Below, one piece after another: positions 8,888 to 17,997 of a DNA stretch of 64,000 nucleotides. A program made the translations under genes and the position numbers. Numbering within the stretch: position 1 is the stretch's first letter; the number at the start of each line of letters is the position of its first letter. Under the pieces are notes generated by a model. That model had not been told where the DNA came from, made no database searches, and saw only the letters and a list, made by a program, of their open reading frames with translations. The stretch comes from DATNPX01 sp036702975 (GTDB lineage Bacteria; Cyanobacteriota; Vampirovibrionia; Obscuribacterales; Obscuribacteraceae). The stretch spans positions 248,001 to 312,000 of the forward strand of contig DATNPX010000059.1 in NCBI GenBank assembly GCA_036702975.1, read 5' to 3'.

Positions 8888-9097
8888 ATGGCAAAACTGA
8901 AAGATTTAATCGATGCAAAGGGCGAATTTTATGAAGAGCCACCGCCCATCATTCAACTGATTGAGCCAGCCGATTACATCGCCGAAGCTATCCTCGAGCA
9001 TCTACGTTATGGCTATCAGGTGACGAGCATGACGCCGCTCAATACCGGACCCCACGGCGGTCGCTTGCTGTTGCTCTTTCAACGTGTTACGCACTAA
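8888..9097 (+). CDS. Small hypothetical protein
   Basis: 69 residues starting MAKLKDLIDAKGEFYEEPP, with AAGGAAA about 6 nt upstream of ATG 8888. The sequence is mixed, without a membrane segment; YIAEAILEHLRYGYQVTSM looks like a helix followed by a strand and the end is RLLLLFQRVTH. No family recognised. It lies between the HELGH protein and an alpha/beta hydrolase, all on the plus strand. Confidence 0.6.
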   Translation: MAKLKDLIDAKGEFYEEPPPIIQLIEPADYIAEAILEHLRYGYQVTSMTPLNTGPHGGRLLLLFQRVTH

Positions 9098-9106
9098 GGG
9101 CAACTG

Positions 9107-9134
9107 TTGAGCAACGCCCGAACGGGTATATAAC
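9107..9134 (+). promoter_or_regulatory. Promoter placing the transcript start at the GTG start codon
   Basis: TTGAGC (9107-9112), 16-nt spacer, TATAAC (9129-9134), then only 4 nt before GTG 9139. A start site 5-7 nt after the -10 box would fall on the start codon, and no Shine-Dalgarno sequence is present. This fits a leaderless mRNA. Confidence 0.4.
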
Positions 9135-9138
9135 TGCC

Positions 9139-10002
9139 GTGAGCGAGATCAAGGCACAAAGAGTCGAGCTGCAGGCAACTGACGGCCTAACACTGGTGGG
9201 TTACCACTTCCAGGCCGAGTCTCCGCATGCCGCAATTCTTGTCTGCAGCGCCACGGCCGTAAGGCAGCGCTATTACTTTCCATTTGCACGTTGGTTGTGC
9301 CAACAGGGATTTAGCGTACTCACACTCGATTATCGAGGCATAGGCGAGTCCATTGACGCGCCTGCGCTCAAACACTCTCGCGCCAGAAAACAAGACTGGG
9401 GCGAGCTCGACATGCCTGCGGCCTTAGCCTGGCTCGACAACCGCTATCCGACTATTGCAAAACACTTAGTTGGACACAGCGCCGGCGGCATTCTATTTGG
9501 ATTGATGCCAAATTTCGACCGATTGGCAAGTGTAATTGCTATCGGTTGTTCGACTGGCTACGTAAGATACATCGCCATGCCCGACCGCTTCGTAGCGGCA
9601 ACACTACTGAGCATCTACTTCCCTCTCGCGTCCAAGTTCTTCGGCTACGTACCAGCGAAAAAACTGGGATGGGGAGAGGACCTGCCAACCGGTATCGCCA
9701 TGCAATGGGCACATTGGTGCAGCAATCCAGGATATGTAAGCAATTCCTTTGGCAAGGACATACACATCCATCACTACGATGAGGTTAAGGCACCAATTTT
9801 GATACTAAATATGACGGATGATCCGATCTCCTCTAAGAAAAATGTCGAGGATTTACAGCGGCTGTTCCCGCAGGCCATCACTTCGCCGACATGGATTGAC
9901 CCCAAAGAGTTCAAGCTCGCAGAGGTCGGACATATGGGATTCTTCCGCCCTAAGAACTCAGTGCTCTGGGCCAATGTAACGAATTGGCTGAAGGACCACT
10001 AA
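9139..10002 (+). CDS. Alpha/beta hydrolase
   Basis: 287 residues, cytoplasmic (no signal peptide). An alpha/beta-hydrolase core is clear: AAILVCSATAVRQRYY, TLDYRGIGES, the nucleophile elbow LVGHSAGGILF, an acid in LNMTDDPISS and a His in EVGHMGFFRPK near the C-terminus. The layout resembles the serine aminopeptidase S33-like group of small hydrolases; the substrate is unknown. GTG 9139 is the only reasonable start and lacks a ribosome-binding site (see the promoter at 9107-9134). Same strand as the small gene at 8888-9097. Confidence 0.85.
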   Translation: MSEIKAQRVELQATDGLTLVGYHFQAESPHAAILVCSATAVRQRYYFPFARWLCQQGFSVLTLDYRGIGESIDAPALKHSRARKQDWGELDMPAALAWLDNRYPTIAKHLVGHSAGGILFGLMPNFDRLASVIAIGCSTGYVRYIAMPDRFVAATLLSIYFPLASKFFGYVPAKKLGWGEDLPTGIAMQWAHWCSNPGYVSNSFGKDIHIHHYDEVKAPILILNMTDDPISSKKNVEDLQRLFPQAITSPTWIDPKEFKLAEVGHMGFFRPKNSVLWANVTNWLKDH

Positions 10003-10010
10003 GACACCAC

Positions 10011-10133
10011 ATGCAATACCAGATGCAAATGGCGCCGTTTTTTAATCTACAGCCTTTTGCAAAGCACGTATTTTCCACCCCCGAAGCGAAATTGGGGACT
10101 ATCTATTTTGAGGAAAATACCTATACTCATTAA
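10011..10133 (+). CDS. Possible 40-residue small protein
   Basis: ATG 10011 opens a 40-codon frame beginning MQYQMQMAPFFNL and ending YFEENTYTH, 8 nt after the hydrolase stop codon. The amino-acid mix looks protein-like, but there is no clear ribosome-binding site and no family match from memory. Offered as a candidate only. Confidence 0.2.
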   Translation: MQYQMQMAPFFNLQPFAKHVFSTPEAKLGTIYFEENTYTH

Positions 10134-10158
10134 TGGTTCAACGGAGCCCGAATACCCC

Positions 10159-10533
10159 ATGGAAACTTGCAGACAGCTCGTTTACGAGTGTTGTACTCGA
10201 ATAACTTTGCCTGTGATTTTGTGCAGCCCTGTGCTGTTCTTCTTCACCGTTTTCTGCATACTGGACGAGAACTTCCTTTCATCAGACATCCAGGTAGTAG
10301 TTTTGCTCTGGGTATTGGTCGGACTCAGCCTGGTCTATTTCTTAGCAATGCGTAAGGAACGCGAACCCGGACCGAACGTGATGTTCGGCATCGGCAGTGT
10401 GCAACTGGGCGTGCTCGTTGCCGCATGTTGCTCAATGTTCGCAGTAGTGCAGGAAGACTCCAACACGCCCAAAACCCAACTCACCGAAAACGGTGCCGCT
10501 CTTCGCGACATGATTATGAACGGTATACGATAA
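10159..10533 (+). CDS. Small integral membrane protein
   Basis: 124 residues from ATG 10159. Three hydrophobic segments: ITLPVILCSPVLFFFTVFC, VVVLLWVLVGLSLVYFLAM and SVQLGVLVAACCSMFAVV, with a polar tail. In-frame upstream extension to TTG 10057 would add a poorly conserved-looking leader, so the ATG is preferred (GGAG about 12 nt upstream). No family recognised. It precedes the TonB-C/PDZ gene by 39 nt and could be cotranscribed with it. Confidence 0.55.
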   Translation: METCRQLVYECCTRITLPVILCSPVLFFFTVFCILDENFLSSDIQVVVLLWVLVGLSLVYFLAMRKEREPGPNVMFGIGSVQLGVLVAACCSMFAVVQEDSNTPKTQLTENGAALRDMIMNGIR

Positions 10534-10572
10534 ACTGGTGATTATTGCATCTAAGGCGTTGAGCAAATCTAG

Positions 10573-11778
10573 ATGAATGAGCCGGCACCGTTTCGCAATT
10601 TCAAAACCAGCACGTTCGCATTGGCCGTCGGTTCTATTTTGCTTTATTGGCCTGCAAGCATTTTGGGCTTAGCTGCCGCCCCAATAGAAGCTTTTGCGAA
10701 GACGAGCAAGGTAGAACAGCCACTAACACTAAAGGTTCTCAATTACGAATCTTTTAGTGGACCAGACCTACAAGCCTACATGATGCGGATGAAAGAATCT
10801 ATCCGGTCGCAGTGGCATCCGAAAAGTGATGCCCCCCACGCGGCAAAGATATTCTTTCAAGTCTTTGGAGATGGCTCGCTTCTGCAACACTCAGTGCAAG
10901 AGTCATCCGGCAGCACGGCCTATGACAATGATGCGAAGTCATTGATTGAACGCTTGGCTCCATTTGGGCCACCACCGCCAGGCAATGTGCGGTTGATGAA
11001 TATTGTCGCTATATTCGGAACCGATGACGGTGCCAGCATTCCAACAAGCTCTTCGAGTAGTGGTGGGGATACAGCACCTACGGGAAGTTCATACGGCACC
11101 GCTGGTAGTGCCTATACAACAACATCCAACGGTTCGAGTTCAGATCCATCCGGCAGCGCCAGCAACTCTTCAACGCGCGTGCCCCTTGAGGGTCAAGCCA
11201 CCGAAACAGGAACAGCAGCACCAAAAACCAAAATGCTCCAAGGCGAAGCGAGCGCGGAAGGACAAGGGCAACCGTTGCAAGCCGAAACATCAATGAACGC
11301 GCCACCAATGTATCAAGGACAGGCCATGAGTCAAGCTCCGCCAATGTATCAGGGACAAGCGATGGCTCAAGCGCCGCCCATGTTCCAGGCTCAAACCGGC
11401 ATGCAAGCACCGATGCAAGCGATGGCGCAAAACCCGCCCATGTATCAAGTCGGCGCTCAGCACGGGCAGATGACAATCGGTGTTTTGGGGTGTGAGTTTG
11501 GCATGCTCAATAATCAAATTCGCCAGATTTTACCAGGCAGCGATTTGTTGCGCTATGGCTTCGTACCAGGCGACATCATCGAAGCGGCAGATGGACAGAG
11601 GCTTCGCGGCAAAGAAATGCAAGCATATATTCGCGGCACTCCGGGCACCTACGTACAACTTTCAGTCTTGCATCAAGGACAACTCGTTACGGTTCCGGTG
11701 ATGCGGAAAGACACACGTATGTTTCAGAACTTCAGCGGATACTTCCGTAAGTGGGCCGGTCAAGAGAGATTCTGGTAA
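10573..11778 (+). CDS. Envelope protein with TonB-C-like domain, Gln/Met/Pro repeats and PDZ domain
   Basis: 401 residues. N-terminal hydrophobic segment (FALAVGSILLYWPASILGLAA) suggests a signal anchor or signal peptide. Residues ~60-140 (YMMRMKESIRSQWHP then KIFFQVFGDGSLLQHSVQ) match the TonB C-terminal-like fold found in many envelope proteins. A Ser/Thr-rich linker follows, then an imperfect repeat of PPMYQGQAM(S/A)QA (several copies, residues ~240-295). The last ~90 residues (VLGCEFGM, GFVPGDIIEAADGQRLRG, VQLSVLHQGQLVTVPV) form a PDZ-like domain. ATG 10573 lies directly after an AGATG context with weak ribosome-binding signal. Likely periplasmic adaptor or scaffold; function inferred only. 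Confidence 0.7.
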   Translation: MNEPAPFRNFKTSTFALAVGSILLYWPASILGLAAAPIEAFAKTSKVEQPLTLKVLNYESFSGPDLQAYMMRMKESIRSQWHPKSDAPHAAKIFFQVFGDGSLLQHSVQESSGSTAYDNDAKSLIERLAPFGPPPPGNVRLMNIVAIFGTDDGASIPTSSSSSGGDTAPTGSSYGTAGSAYTTTSNGSSSDPSGSASNSSTRVPLEGQATETGTAAPKTKMLQGEASAEGQGQPLQAETSMNAPPMYQGQAMSQAPPMYQGQAMAQAPPMFQAQTGMQAPMQAMAQNPPMYQVGAQHGQMTIGVLGCEFGMLNNQIRQILPGSDLLRYGFVPGDIIEAADGQRLRGKEMQAYIRGTPGTYVQLSVLHQGQLVTVPVMRKDTRMFQNFSGYFRKWAGQERFW

Positions 11779-11782
11779 GAAC

Positions 11783-11816
11783 CGGGCTGACCCCGCGTTT
11801 CCACTGGACCAGCCCG
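11783..11816. terminator. Hairpin between convergent genes
   Basis: CGGGCTG (11783-11789) pairs with CAGCCCG (11810-11816) across a 20-nt loop, 5 nt after the stop at 11778 and 22 nt from the opposing stop at 11838. No T-run; a weak bidirectional terminator at best. Confidence 0.35.
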
Positions 11817-11837
11817 AATCAAGCACTGAGTCAGTTA

Positions 11838-12197
11838 TTAGTTGCGCTCGATTGTCGTTCTTGTAACTGTTGTCGTTGTACTCGGCGCTGGTGCCGACAA
11901 TACTTCAACACGCTTTTCTTGTACAACTGGCGCAATTACTGCCGGAGCAACAAATGTACGGCGCTCAAGCACTACAGGAGCAGTTTGCTCGATGAGCACT
12001 GGTGCGTTATCGATCTTACGAGTGACAGTTGTTGTGGTCGTCGACATGGGTGCTTGCTGAATCACAACGGGAGCATAGGCAGGAGCTGGAGCATAGCTGC
12101 GCGTCGTTATCGTTGTAATTTTTCCGTCGGCAAACGCGGCCTGGGCACCTAATACAGCGGTTACTGCAGCCGTCAGCAAAGTTTTGTTGCAGTTCAT
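11838..12197 (-). CDS. Small secreted protein with repeated Thr-rich motifs
   Basis: 119 residues from ATG 12197, chosen because GGAGG lies 8 nt upstream (12210-12206); an earlier ATG at 12212 overlaps that site. The N-terminus MNCNKTLLTAAVTAVLGAQAAFADG is a signal peptide with cleavage near AFA. The mature part is Ala/Pro/Val-rich and holds two similar blocks, STTTTTVTRKI and STTTTVTRTTI, flanking a VVLERRTFVAPAVIAPVV segment. No cysteines in the mature part. Function unknown; periplasmic or outer-membrane associated. Confidence 0.65.
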   Translation of the reverse strand: MNCNKTLLTAAVTAVLGAQAAFADGKITTITTRSYAPAPAYAPVVIQQAPMSTTTTTVTRKIDNAPVLIEQTAPVVLERRTFVAPAVIAPVVQEKRVEVLSAPAPSTTTTVTRTTIERN

Positions 12198-12361
12198 GAG
12201 AGAGTCCTCCACTAATTCTTCTAATTCTTCTCTGTTATTTGGGACATCCCCAAACCTGATGCGATGGAGGACGCACTCGTTGTTCTTGAGGTTCCAAAAA
12301 ATATTTCAAAAGCTAACCGATGTAAAACCCACCTTAGCAGCGGTATCACTCAGAAGTGGTA

Positions 12362-13177
12362 TCACTGAGGAACCGCACTGTTAGTTGCATTCTGTTGGTT
12401 CGGCAGGTTTTGCTGATTTTGTTGAAAGCGCAGGAAGCTCGCTTTTAAATCCATACCACCGAGACTATCGATCGATGAAAAAGGCGCAACACGTCTCTCT
12501 TCCGAACGGTCCGTGGCAGTAGTTAGCAATTTTCCTTGCGTCGTGTAGCTGCTCTTTTGGCATTCAGCAACCACCAGCCCATCCTTGACTGCCGTTCGTT
12601 CGACGACTTGTTCGCTGCGCTCTACGCGTTTGATTATTCCGGTCACAACATCCACGTCAACAATTGTTGCCTCGCCATAATCGTGGAGCGTCTTTGGACC
12701 TGTAACAAGCATCTGCCGGTTGCCAGTCAATATAATGTATACCTTTGTCCTTCCATCAGAGCTCATCTCAAAACGCTGTTGGCGAGCCCTCGGACAATCC
12801 CAAATATTGCCGTTAGCGTCTAGCTGAAATCCGCGTGTGTAGGTCCCATGCGACACTGCACGAGTATTTGGATACTGCCATTTGTCAGTTGCGATGTCGT
12901 GCACAGATAACAAAATAGATCCGTTGCGAGACCAAGTTCCGGCTAAAGTCGGTGGAATCATCACCCACTCGTCGAAATCGGTCCTGTGCCCGAGCATATC
13001 GGAATTGAACACCGCCCCCACTTTGAACTGATCAGACAGGGGCGGCAATTGCTCGGAATGTTGCAAACCGCCTTCCAGCAGACGTGCCTTAGCCGAGGGA
13101 ATGCACGTAACTAACAAAAAAACGAACAGCGCGATCGAACAAAAACGAAATCTTGAGACGTCAATCAATCTGTCCAC
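12362..13177 (-). CDS. Secreted hypothetical protein
   Basis: 271 residues. The N-terminus MDRLIDVSRFRFCSIALFVFLLVTC followed by IPSAKA is a signal peptide. The mature protein alternates strands and turns (FDEWVMIPPTLAGTWSRNG, FQLDANGNIWDCPR, VYIILTGNRQMLVTG) and ends in a Gln/Asn-rich tail (FQQNQQNLPNQQ). No known family recognised. It lies downstream of RND locus A in the same orientation, separated by the 9-nt tandem repeat at 13205-13320. Confidence 0.65.
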   Translation of the reverse strand: MDRLIDVSRFRFCSIALFVFLLVTCIPSAKARLLEGGLQHSEQLPPLSDQFKVGAVFNSDMLGHRTDFDEWVMIPPTLAGTWSRNGSILLSVHDIATDKWQYPNTRAVSHGTYTRGFQLDANGNIWDCPRARQQRFEMSSDGRTKVYIILTGNRQMLVTGPKTLHDYGEATIVDVDVVTGIIKRVERSEQVVERTAVKDGLVVAECQKSSYTTQGKLLTTATDRSEERRVAPFSSIDSLGGMDLKASFLRFQQNQQNLPNQQNATNSAVPQ

Positions 13178-13204
13178 TTCTATTTAATGCATGTTGGCTT
13201 AGTC

Positions 13205-13320
13205 ATTGTCTCGATCATTTTCAGTCACTTCGATCATTTCAATCATTTTGATCATTTCAATTTTTCAATCAGCTCAATTTTTCAATAATTTCAATCAGTC
13301 AATCATTTCAATCATTTCTT
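13205..13320. repeat. Degenerate 9-nt tandem repeat, minus-strand unit AAATGATTG
   Basis: About a dozen degenerate copies of AAATGATTG (8-10 nt each) can be read on the minus strand, beginning at the last codons and TGA stop of the adaptor gene and running towards the next gene. The stop codon itself belongs to the first repeat unit. The block is AT-rich and carries no long frame. Confidence 0.75.
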
Positions 13321-14676
13321 CGACTTCGCGGCATCCTCTTCGGATTTTTCCGCACCGATTGACACAGCATCACCTTCAAGCAAATCGTCAGATGGACTGA
13401 CGACAATTTTCTCGCCGCCGGAAAGTCCCAATTTGATTTCAACTTCGTCTCCGAAGTCTCGGCCAAGTTGTACGCGCTGATAGTGAGCTTTGCCATTTTT
13501 GACAACGACGACGTACAATCCATCGTTTTCAGTCACGATAGTCGTGCCGGGCACTCTTATCCACTGAGACTCGCGCAAGTCGGTCATTCTCACTTCCGCA
13601 TACATGCCCGGCAGAAGTACATGGTCCGGATTGGCGATACGGATCTCAGTCTGTCTGGTACGAGTATTAGGATCTAGCCCGCCACTGACATTGGTGACTT
13701 TAGCAACGAACTTTCGTTCGGGGTATTCTGGAACATTTATAATCGCTTCAATTCCTGGGTGCAGATAACGCGCCACTCTCTGCGGTGCATTCACGTAAAT
13801 ACGAACTGTGTCAATCTTCGCCATCTGAAAGAGTTCGAGGCTCGAGGTTTGGCTGCCCTGAGTAATCAATGCGCCGGGATCGACTTTGCGCAAAGTGATG
13901 ATGCCATCGAAAGGAGCGACTACTCGCTTGAACGCTTGGTCTGCCAAAAGTCTCGCCAGGTTAGCTTCTTTTGCCACCACATTGGCATTGGCAACGTCTA
14001 TTTGAGATTTAGCCACTGAAACCTGGTCTGTAGCTGCTTTGTAATTGGCGTTCGCCACCTCGACATCTGCAGATGTTGATTCAAAAGAACGCACTTTCTC
14101 ATCACGGCTTTGCAAACTAACCGCACCACGAGTGGCCATGTTCTTCCAACGATTAGCTGTGACGTCAGCGTAATTGTTGTTCGCCTTAGCACGTACAATT
14201 TCCGCCGCCGCAGTCTCTTGTTTGGCCTTAGCTTCTTTCCAGCTGGAGATGTCTTTCTCCACCACAGCCTTAGCTTCAACAACGTCAGCACGCCCCTGAG
14301 CTACTTTTTCGTCGACAGTGGGTGTGTCGATCTCTGCAAGCAGTTGACCTTGCTTCACGTAATCACCGATATCGACATAACGTGATTTCAAATAACCATC
14401 GATGCGAGCATAAATAGTTGTGTATTGAATAGCACCAATGTTGCCCGGCAAAACAAGTTGTTCCTTGTTAGAAGCGGGTTCGGCTGTCACGACAATGACA
14501 CGAGGAACAGCATCTACGGTTTCCTGGTGAGCTTTCCTCAGTTCTATGGTCTGACCGATTCGCGGTATGAACCCAAGTGCAAATAGGCCACCGATAACCA
14601 ATCCGATGATGACAAGTGCGGCGACCACAAACGTGCCGCTGTTCTTTTTTCCCGGTTCTGCTGTCATCTCTACCAT
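13312..14676 (-). CDS. RND efflux periplasmic adaptor (membrane fusion protein), locus A
   Basis: 454 residues. Links the RND permeases of locus A to a TolC-type channel across the periplasm. One N-terminal membrane anchor (VVAALVIIGLVIGGLFALGF), then the lipoyl-like half GNIGAIQYTTIYARIDGYL, VDIGDYVKQGQLLAEIDTP, a long alpha-helical hairpin of coiled-coil character (~residues 120-230), the returning lipoyl half RVVAPFDGIITLRKVDPGAL, and beta-barrel and membrane-proximal domains ending GDAVSIGAEKS. This order is typical of HlyD/AcrA-type adaptors. It is the last gene of the operon, 30 nt after the second permease. Its stop codon lies in a tandem repeat. Confidence 0.93.
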   Translation of the reverse strand: MVEMTAEPGKKNSGTFVVAALVIIGLVIGGLFALGFIPRIGQTIELRKAHQETVDAVPRVIVVTAEPASNKEQLVLPGNIGAIQYTTIYARIDGYLKSRYVDIGDYVKQGQLLAEIDTPTVDEKVAQGRADVVEAKAVVEKDISSWKEAKAKQETAAAEIVRAKANNNYADVTANRWKNMATRGAVSLQSRDEKVRSFESTSADVEVANANYKAATDQVSVAKSQIDVANANVVAKEANLARLLADQAFKRVVAPFDGIITLRKVDPGALITQGSQTSSLELFQMAKIDTVRIYVNAPQRVARYLHPGIEAIINVPEYPERKFVAKVTNVSGGLDPNTRTRQTEIRIANPDHVLLPGMYAEVRMTDLRESQWIRVPGTTIVTENDGLYVVVVKNGKAHYQRVQLGRDFGDEVEIKLGLSGGEKIVVSPSDDLLEGDAVSIGAEKSEEDAAKSKK

Positions 14677-14706
14677 AGGTGTTGCCTGAGGTGTTGCCTG
14701 GTCTAG

Positions 14707-17700
14707 TTAGTTCTGTTCTTGGTCGAGTTTTTGGGGCTGGACTCCTGGCTGCGGTTTACGCTTGCTCTTTTTAGCGTGAAGAACGCTAAAAATCAAAGGC
14801 ACAAAGAATAATGTTGAGAAAGTCGCGACTGTAAGTCCACCGATTACGGCGCGACCAATCGGCGCATTCTGCGAGCCTCCTTGTCCAGCACCGATAGCCA
14901 TCGGGATCATACCAATAATCATGGCTGTAGCAGTCATGATTACTGGACGGAAACGCTGGTAGCCGGCGTTTAACGATGCATCAAACGAATTGTGCCCTTC
15001 ACTCAGCTGCTCATTGGCAAATGTGACCATGAGAATACTGTTCGCAGACGCAACACCGACGGTCATGATCGCTCCCATGAGGGCAGGCACGCTGAGCGTC
15101 GTCTGTGTCACGAACAAAGACCAGATGATTCCAGAGAATGCGCCCGGAGTCGCAGTCAGGATGATTAAGGGGTCTTTCCAGGATTGAAAGTTCACAACCA
15201 GCAGAAGATATACCAGAACGAGAGCAAAAGCGAGACCGGCAATTAGTCCTGCAAACGCAGAACGCATGCTCTGAGTTTGGCCAGCTAATTGCATGAAGCT
15301 TCCGCGCGGCAATTCTTTTGTATATTTCTTGACGATCTTATCAATGTCTCGCGAAACGCCGCCAAGGTCACGTCCCTGACAGGCGGCGAAGACATCGAAC
15401 ACCGGCTGCACATTGTAGTGGTTCACAACAGAGGGTGTGCCGATGCGGGCAAAATCAGCCACGTTCGTCAGCAGCACAGGTTGTTGTTGCAAGGGCTGGT
15501 CGGTAATTAGAGCAATCGTAGAAGGATCAACGTTTGAAGGAGTCAATGAGGTCAAACGCATATCATCGATACTGCTCACCTTGTACTGAGGCGTGTGAGC
15601 GGATAAATAATAATTGACACCATTTTTGGTATTAAGCCAGAAGTTTGGTGCCACCTGGAAGCTGCTGCTCAATGAGACGAGGAAAGAGTTTGACACATCG
15701 CGTTGCGTCAGCCCCATCTGCTTGGCTCTCACTCTGTCTACATTGAAGACAAATTGAGGAGCATCGACAACCTGGTGCACGCAAACGTCAACGGCGCCTG
15801 GCACTTTACTCACCTCTCGTTTGATTTTCTGAGCGATGACATAGTTTGCATCCGGATCGATACCCATGATTTTCACATCAATCGGCGCAGGCAATCCGGC
15901 ATTCAAGATCTGAGTGACGATATCAGCAGGCTGGAAATAATAAGTGCAGTCAGGGAAGTCTTTCGTCAGCATCGCCCGAATCATGGACTGATATTGCGAC
16001 GTTGAGTGACTGCGATGTTCAGTCAGAGAGACGAGTATCTCACCATCTGCAGATGCCACCGTCTGGCTGTCTGAAAAAGCGTAGTTGACGCCACTAACTG
16101 GAATACCGATATTGTCGGAGATGATCTCAATTTCGTCAGCTGGAATTAGTTTACGAATTGAATTTTCAGCGCGGTGGTAGATGCGCTCAGTCTCTTCGAT
16201 ACGAGTTCCGGGACGAGCACTCAAATGAAGTCTCAATTGCCCAGCATCGATATACGGAAAAAAGTCTTCTCCGATTTGTGGCAATAAGCAAAAAGAGACG
16301 GCGTAAAAACCGATAAAGAGAGCGGCTGCAATCGGTTTGTGCAAGAGCGCGAGATTGAGAGCGCCCTTATAGTGGTCTCGCAAAAATTCAAACCCGTTAT
16401 CAATTCCATGATGTATCTGACTGAAAAAGGCCAACATCGGACTAGCTTGCTTAGGAGCATGGGCAGCCTTTGGCTCTTCGCTCTCAGGATTTTCAGAGTC
16501 AGCACTGGGACCATGATGTTCAGCACCCAGAAGCGACTTACACATAAGAGGAACGACCGTACGCGATAGTCCGTATGATGCAAGCATGGCGAAAATAACA
16601 GCCATTCCTAGTGGCACGAAAAGAGACCTTGAAGGTTCGGTCAAGAAGACGAGCGGAACGAAGACTATACAGATGGCTAGCGTCGAAACCAGAGCAGGAA
16701 GAGCAACTTGTTGAGCGCCATCGAGAATCGACCGCTCTATATTTTTTCCTTCTCCCATATTGCGGTGAACATTCTCAATCTCCACAGTTGCATCATCAAC
16801 CAACATGCCAACCGCGAGAGCCAACCCTCCAAGCGTCATGGAATTGATTGTTTGCCCCGTGATAGCAAGACATATGATCGAAGCCATCATGGACAAAGGG
16901 ATCGACGTGGCAACAATCAATGTGCTACGCCAGCTTCCAAGCAAGGCAAGAATCATGAGAGCGGTCAATCCGGCAGCAGTACAAGCCTCGCGCACAACCT
17001 CACCGATACACTCGCGCACAAACACAGATTGGTCGGTGAGGATTTCAATGTTGCACTCTTTTGGCACAATCGCCTTGAGCCTGGGCATTGCCTTCTTCAC
17101 TTCATCTACAACTTTCATCGTAGATGCAGAACCATTCTTCAGGATATTGAACAAGACTGAGCGACGACCGTTCTGATTGACTAAGTTGATCTGTGGTTGA
17201 TAACCGTCGTGCACGTTGGCTACGTCGCGCACAAAGACAACTGCACCTTTTTGATTCTTGATAGGAATGTTATTCAGTTGGTCGATGACGCGCGGGATGT
17301 TGTTGAGAGTCGTTATGTACTCGTATGGTCCCATTTTCGCCGTGCCACTGGGAGCGATAATGCTCTGTGCATTGACAGCTGTCACCACGTCATTAGCTGA
17401 CAACCCCGTGGCGATCAAGGCCTTCGGTTCCAAGTCGATCTCTACCTGTCGATACTTTCCACCGTAGGGGAATGGAATGGTGGCTCCCTGCACCGTTGCT
17501 AATTGAATGCGAACAAAGTTATTAGCAAGGTCGAAAATCTCTTGCTCACTTAGCGTCTTGCTGTTGATTCCCAACTGTAAGACGGGCACATCTGTGGCAC
17601 TACTGCTGGTGATAAATGGTGGCGTAATACCAGGCGGCAACCAGTTGAGAACAGCATTGCCGACAGAGGTAACGGTCGCCACTGCCTGACCGATATCTGT

Positions 17701-17997
17701 ACCCTTATGCAGATATACCTTAATTACGCTGATACCACTTACAGACAAAGACTCGATGTGTTCGATGCCGTTTACAGTGGACGTCAGCCAACTCTCAGTG
17801 ACGCTCGTAATAAGCTTTTCAATGTAATAAGGCGACATGCCGGTGTAAGTCCACACACAGCTGACGATCGGTATATCAATTACGGGAAAGATGTCCACAG
17901 CAATCGTCTTAATGGTGATGACACCAAACAAGGCGATGCTCATCGCCATAACTATGAAAGTATGAGGTCGTTTCAGTGCTAACTCAACGATCCACAT
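14707..17997 (-). CDS. RND efflux permease 2 of locus A
   Basis: 1096 residues, inner-membrane proton-driven exporter subunit. N-terminus MWIVELALKRPHTFIVMAMS is the first transmembrane helix, followed by the porter region (DIFPVIDIPIVSCVWTYTG). The TM4 motif GGLALAVGMLVDDATVEIENV keeps both Asp of the proton relay. In TM10 (GVASANSILMVTFANEQ) the Lys of AcrB-type pumps is absent. Length and two-fold repeat match the family. ATG 17997 overlaps the end of permease 1 by 14 nt with GAGAGG 10 nt upstream, so translation is coupled. Highly similar throughout to permease 1, indicating tandem duplication. The substrate is unknown. Confidence 0.95.
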   Translation of the reverse strand: MWIVELALKRPHTFIVMAMSIALFGVITIKTIAVDIFPVIDIPIVSCVWTYTGMSPYYIEKLITSVTESWLTSTVNGIEHIESLSVSGISVIKVYLHKGTDIGQAVATVTSVGNAVLNWLPPGITPPFITSSSATDVPVLQLGINSKTLSEQEIFDLANNFVRIQLATVQGATIPFPYGGKYRQVEIDLEPKALIATGLSANDVVTAVNAQSIIAPSGTAKMGPYEYITTLNNIPRVIDQLNNIPIKNQKGAVVFVRDVANVHDGYQPQINLVNQNGRRSVLFNILKNGSASTMKVVDEVKKAMPRLKAIVPKECNIEILTDQSVFVRECIGEVVREACTAAGLTALMILALLGSWRSTLIVATSIPLSMMASIICLAITGQTINSMTLGGLALAVGMLVDDATVEIENVHRNMGEGKNIERSILDGAQQVALPALVSTLAICIVFVPLVFLTEPSRSLFVPLGMAVIFAMLASYGLSRTVVPLMCKSLLGAEHHGPSADSENPESEEPKAAHAPKQASPMLAFFSQIHHGIDNGFEFLRDHYKGALNLALLHKPIAAALFIGFYAVSFCLLPQIGEDFFPYIDAGQLRLHLSARPGTRIEETERIYHRAENSIRKLIPADEIEIISDNIGIPVSGVNYAFSDSQTVASADGEILVSLTEHRSHSTSQYQSMIRAMLTKDFPDCTYYFQPADIVTQILNAGLPAPIDVKIMGIDPDANYVIAQKIKREVSKVPGAVDVCVHQVVDAPQFVFNVDRVRAKQMGLTQRDVSNSFLVSLSSSFQVAPNFWLNTKNGVNYYLSAHTPQYKVSSIDDMRLTSLTPSNVDPSTIALITDQPLQQQPVLLTNVADFARIGTPSVVNHYNVQPVFDVFAACQGRDLGGVSRDIDKIVKKYTKELPRGSFMQLAGQTQSMRSAFAGLIAGLAFALVLVYLLLVVNFQSWKDPLIILTATPGAFSGIIWSLFVTQTTLSVPALMGAIMTVGVASANSILMVTFANEQLSEGHNSFDASLNAGYQRFRPVIMTATAMIIGMIPMAIGAGQGGSQNAPIGRAVIGGLTVATFSTLFFVPLIFSVLHAKKSKRKPQPGVQPQKLDQEQN

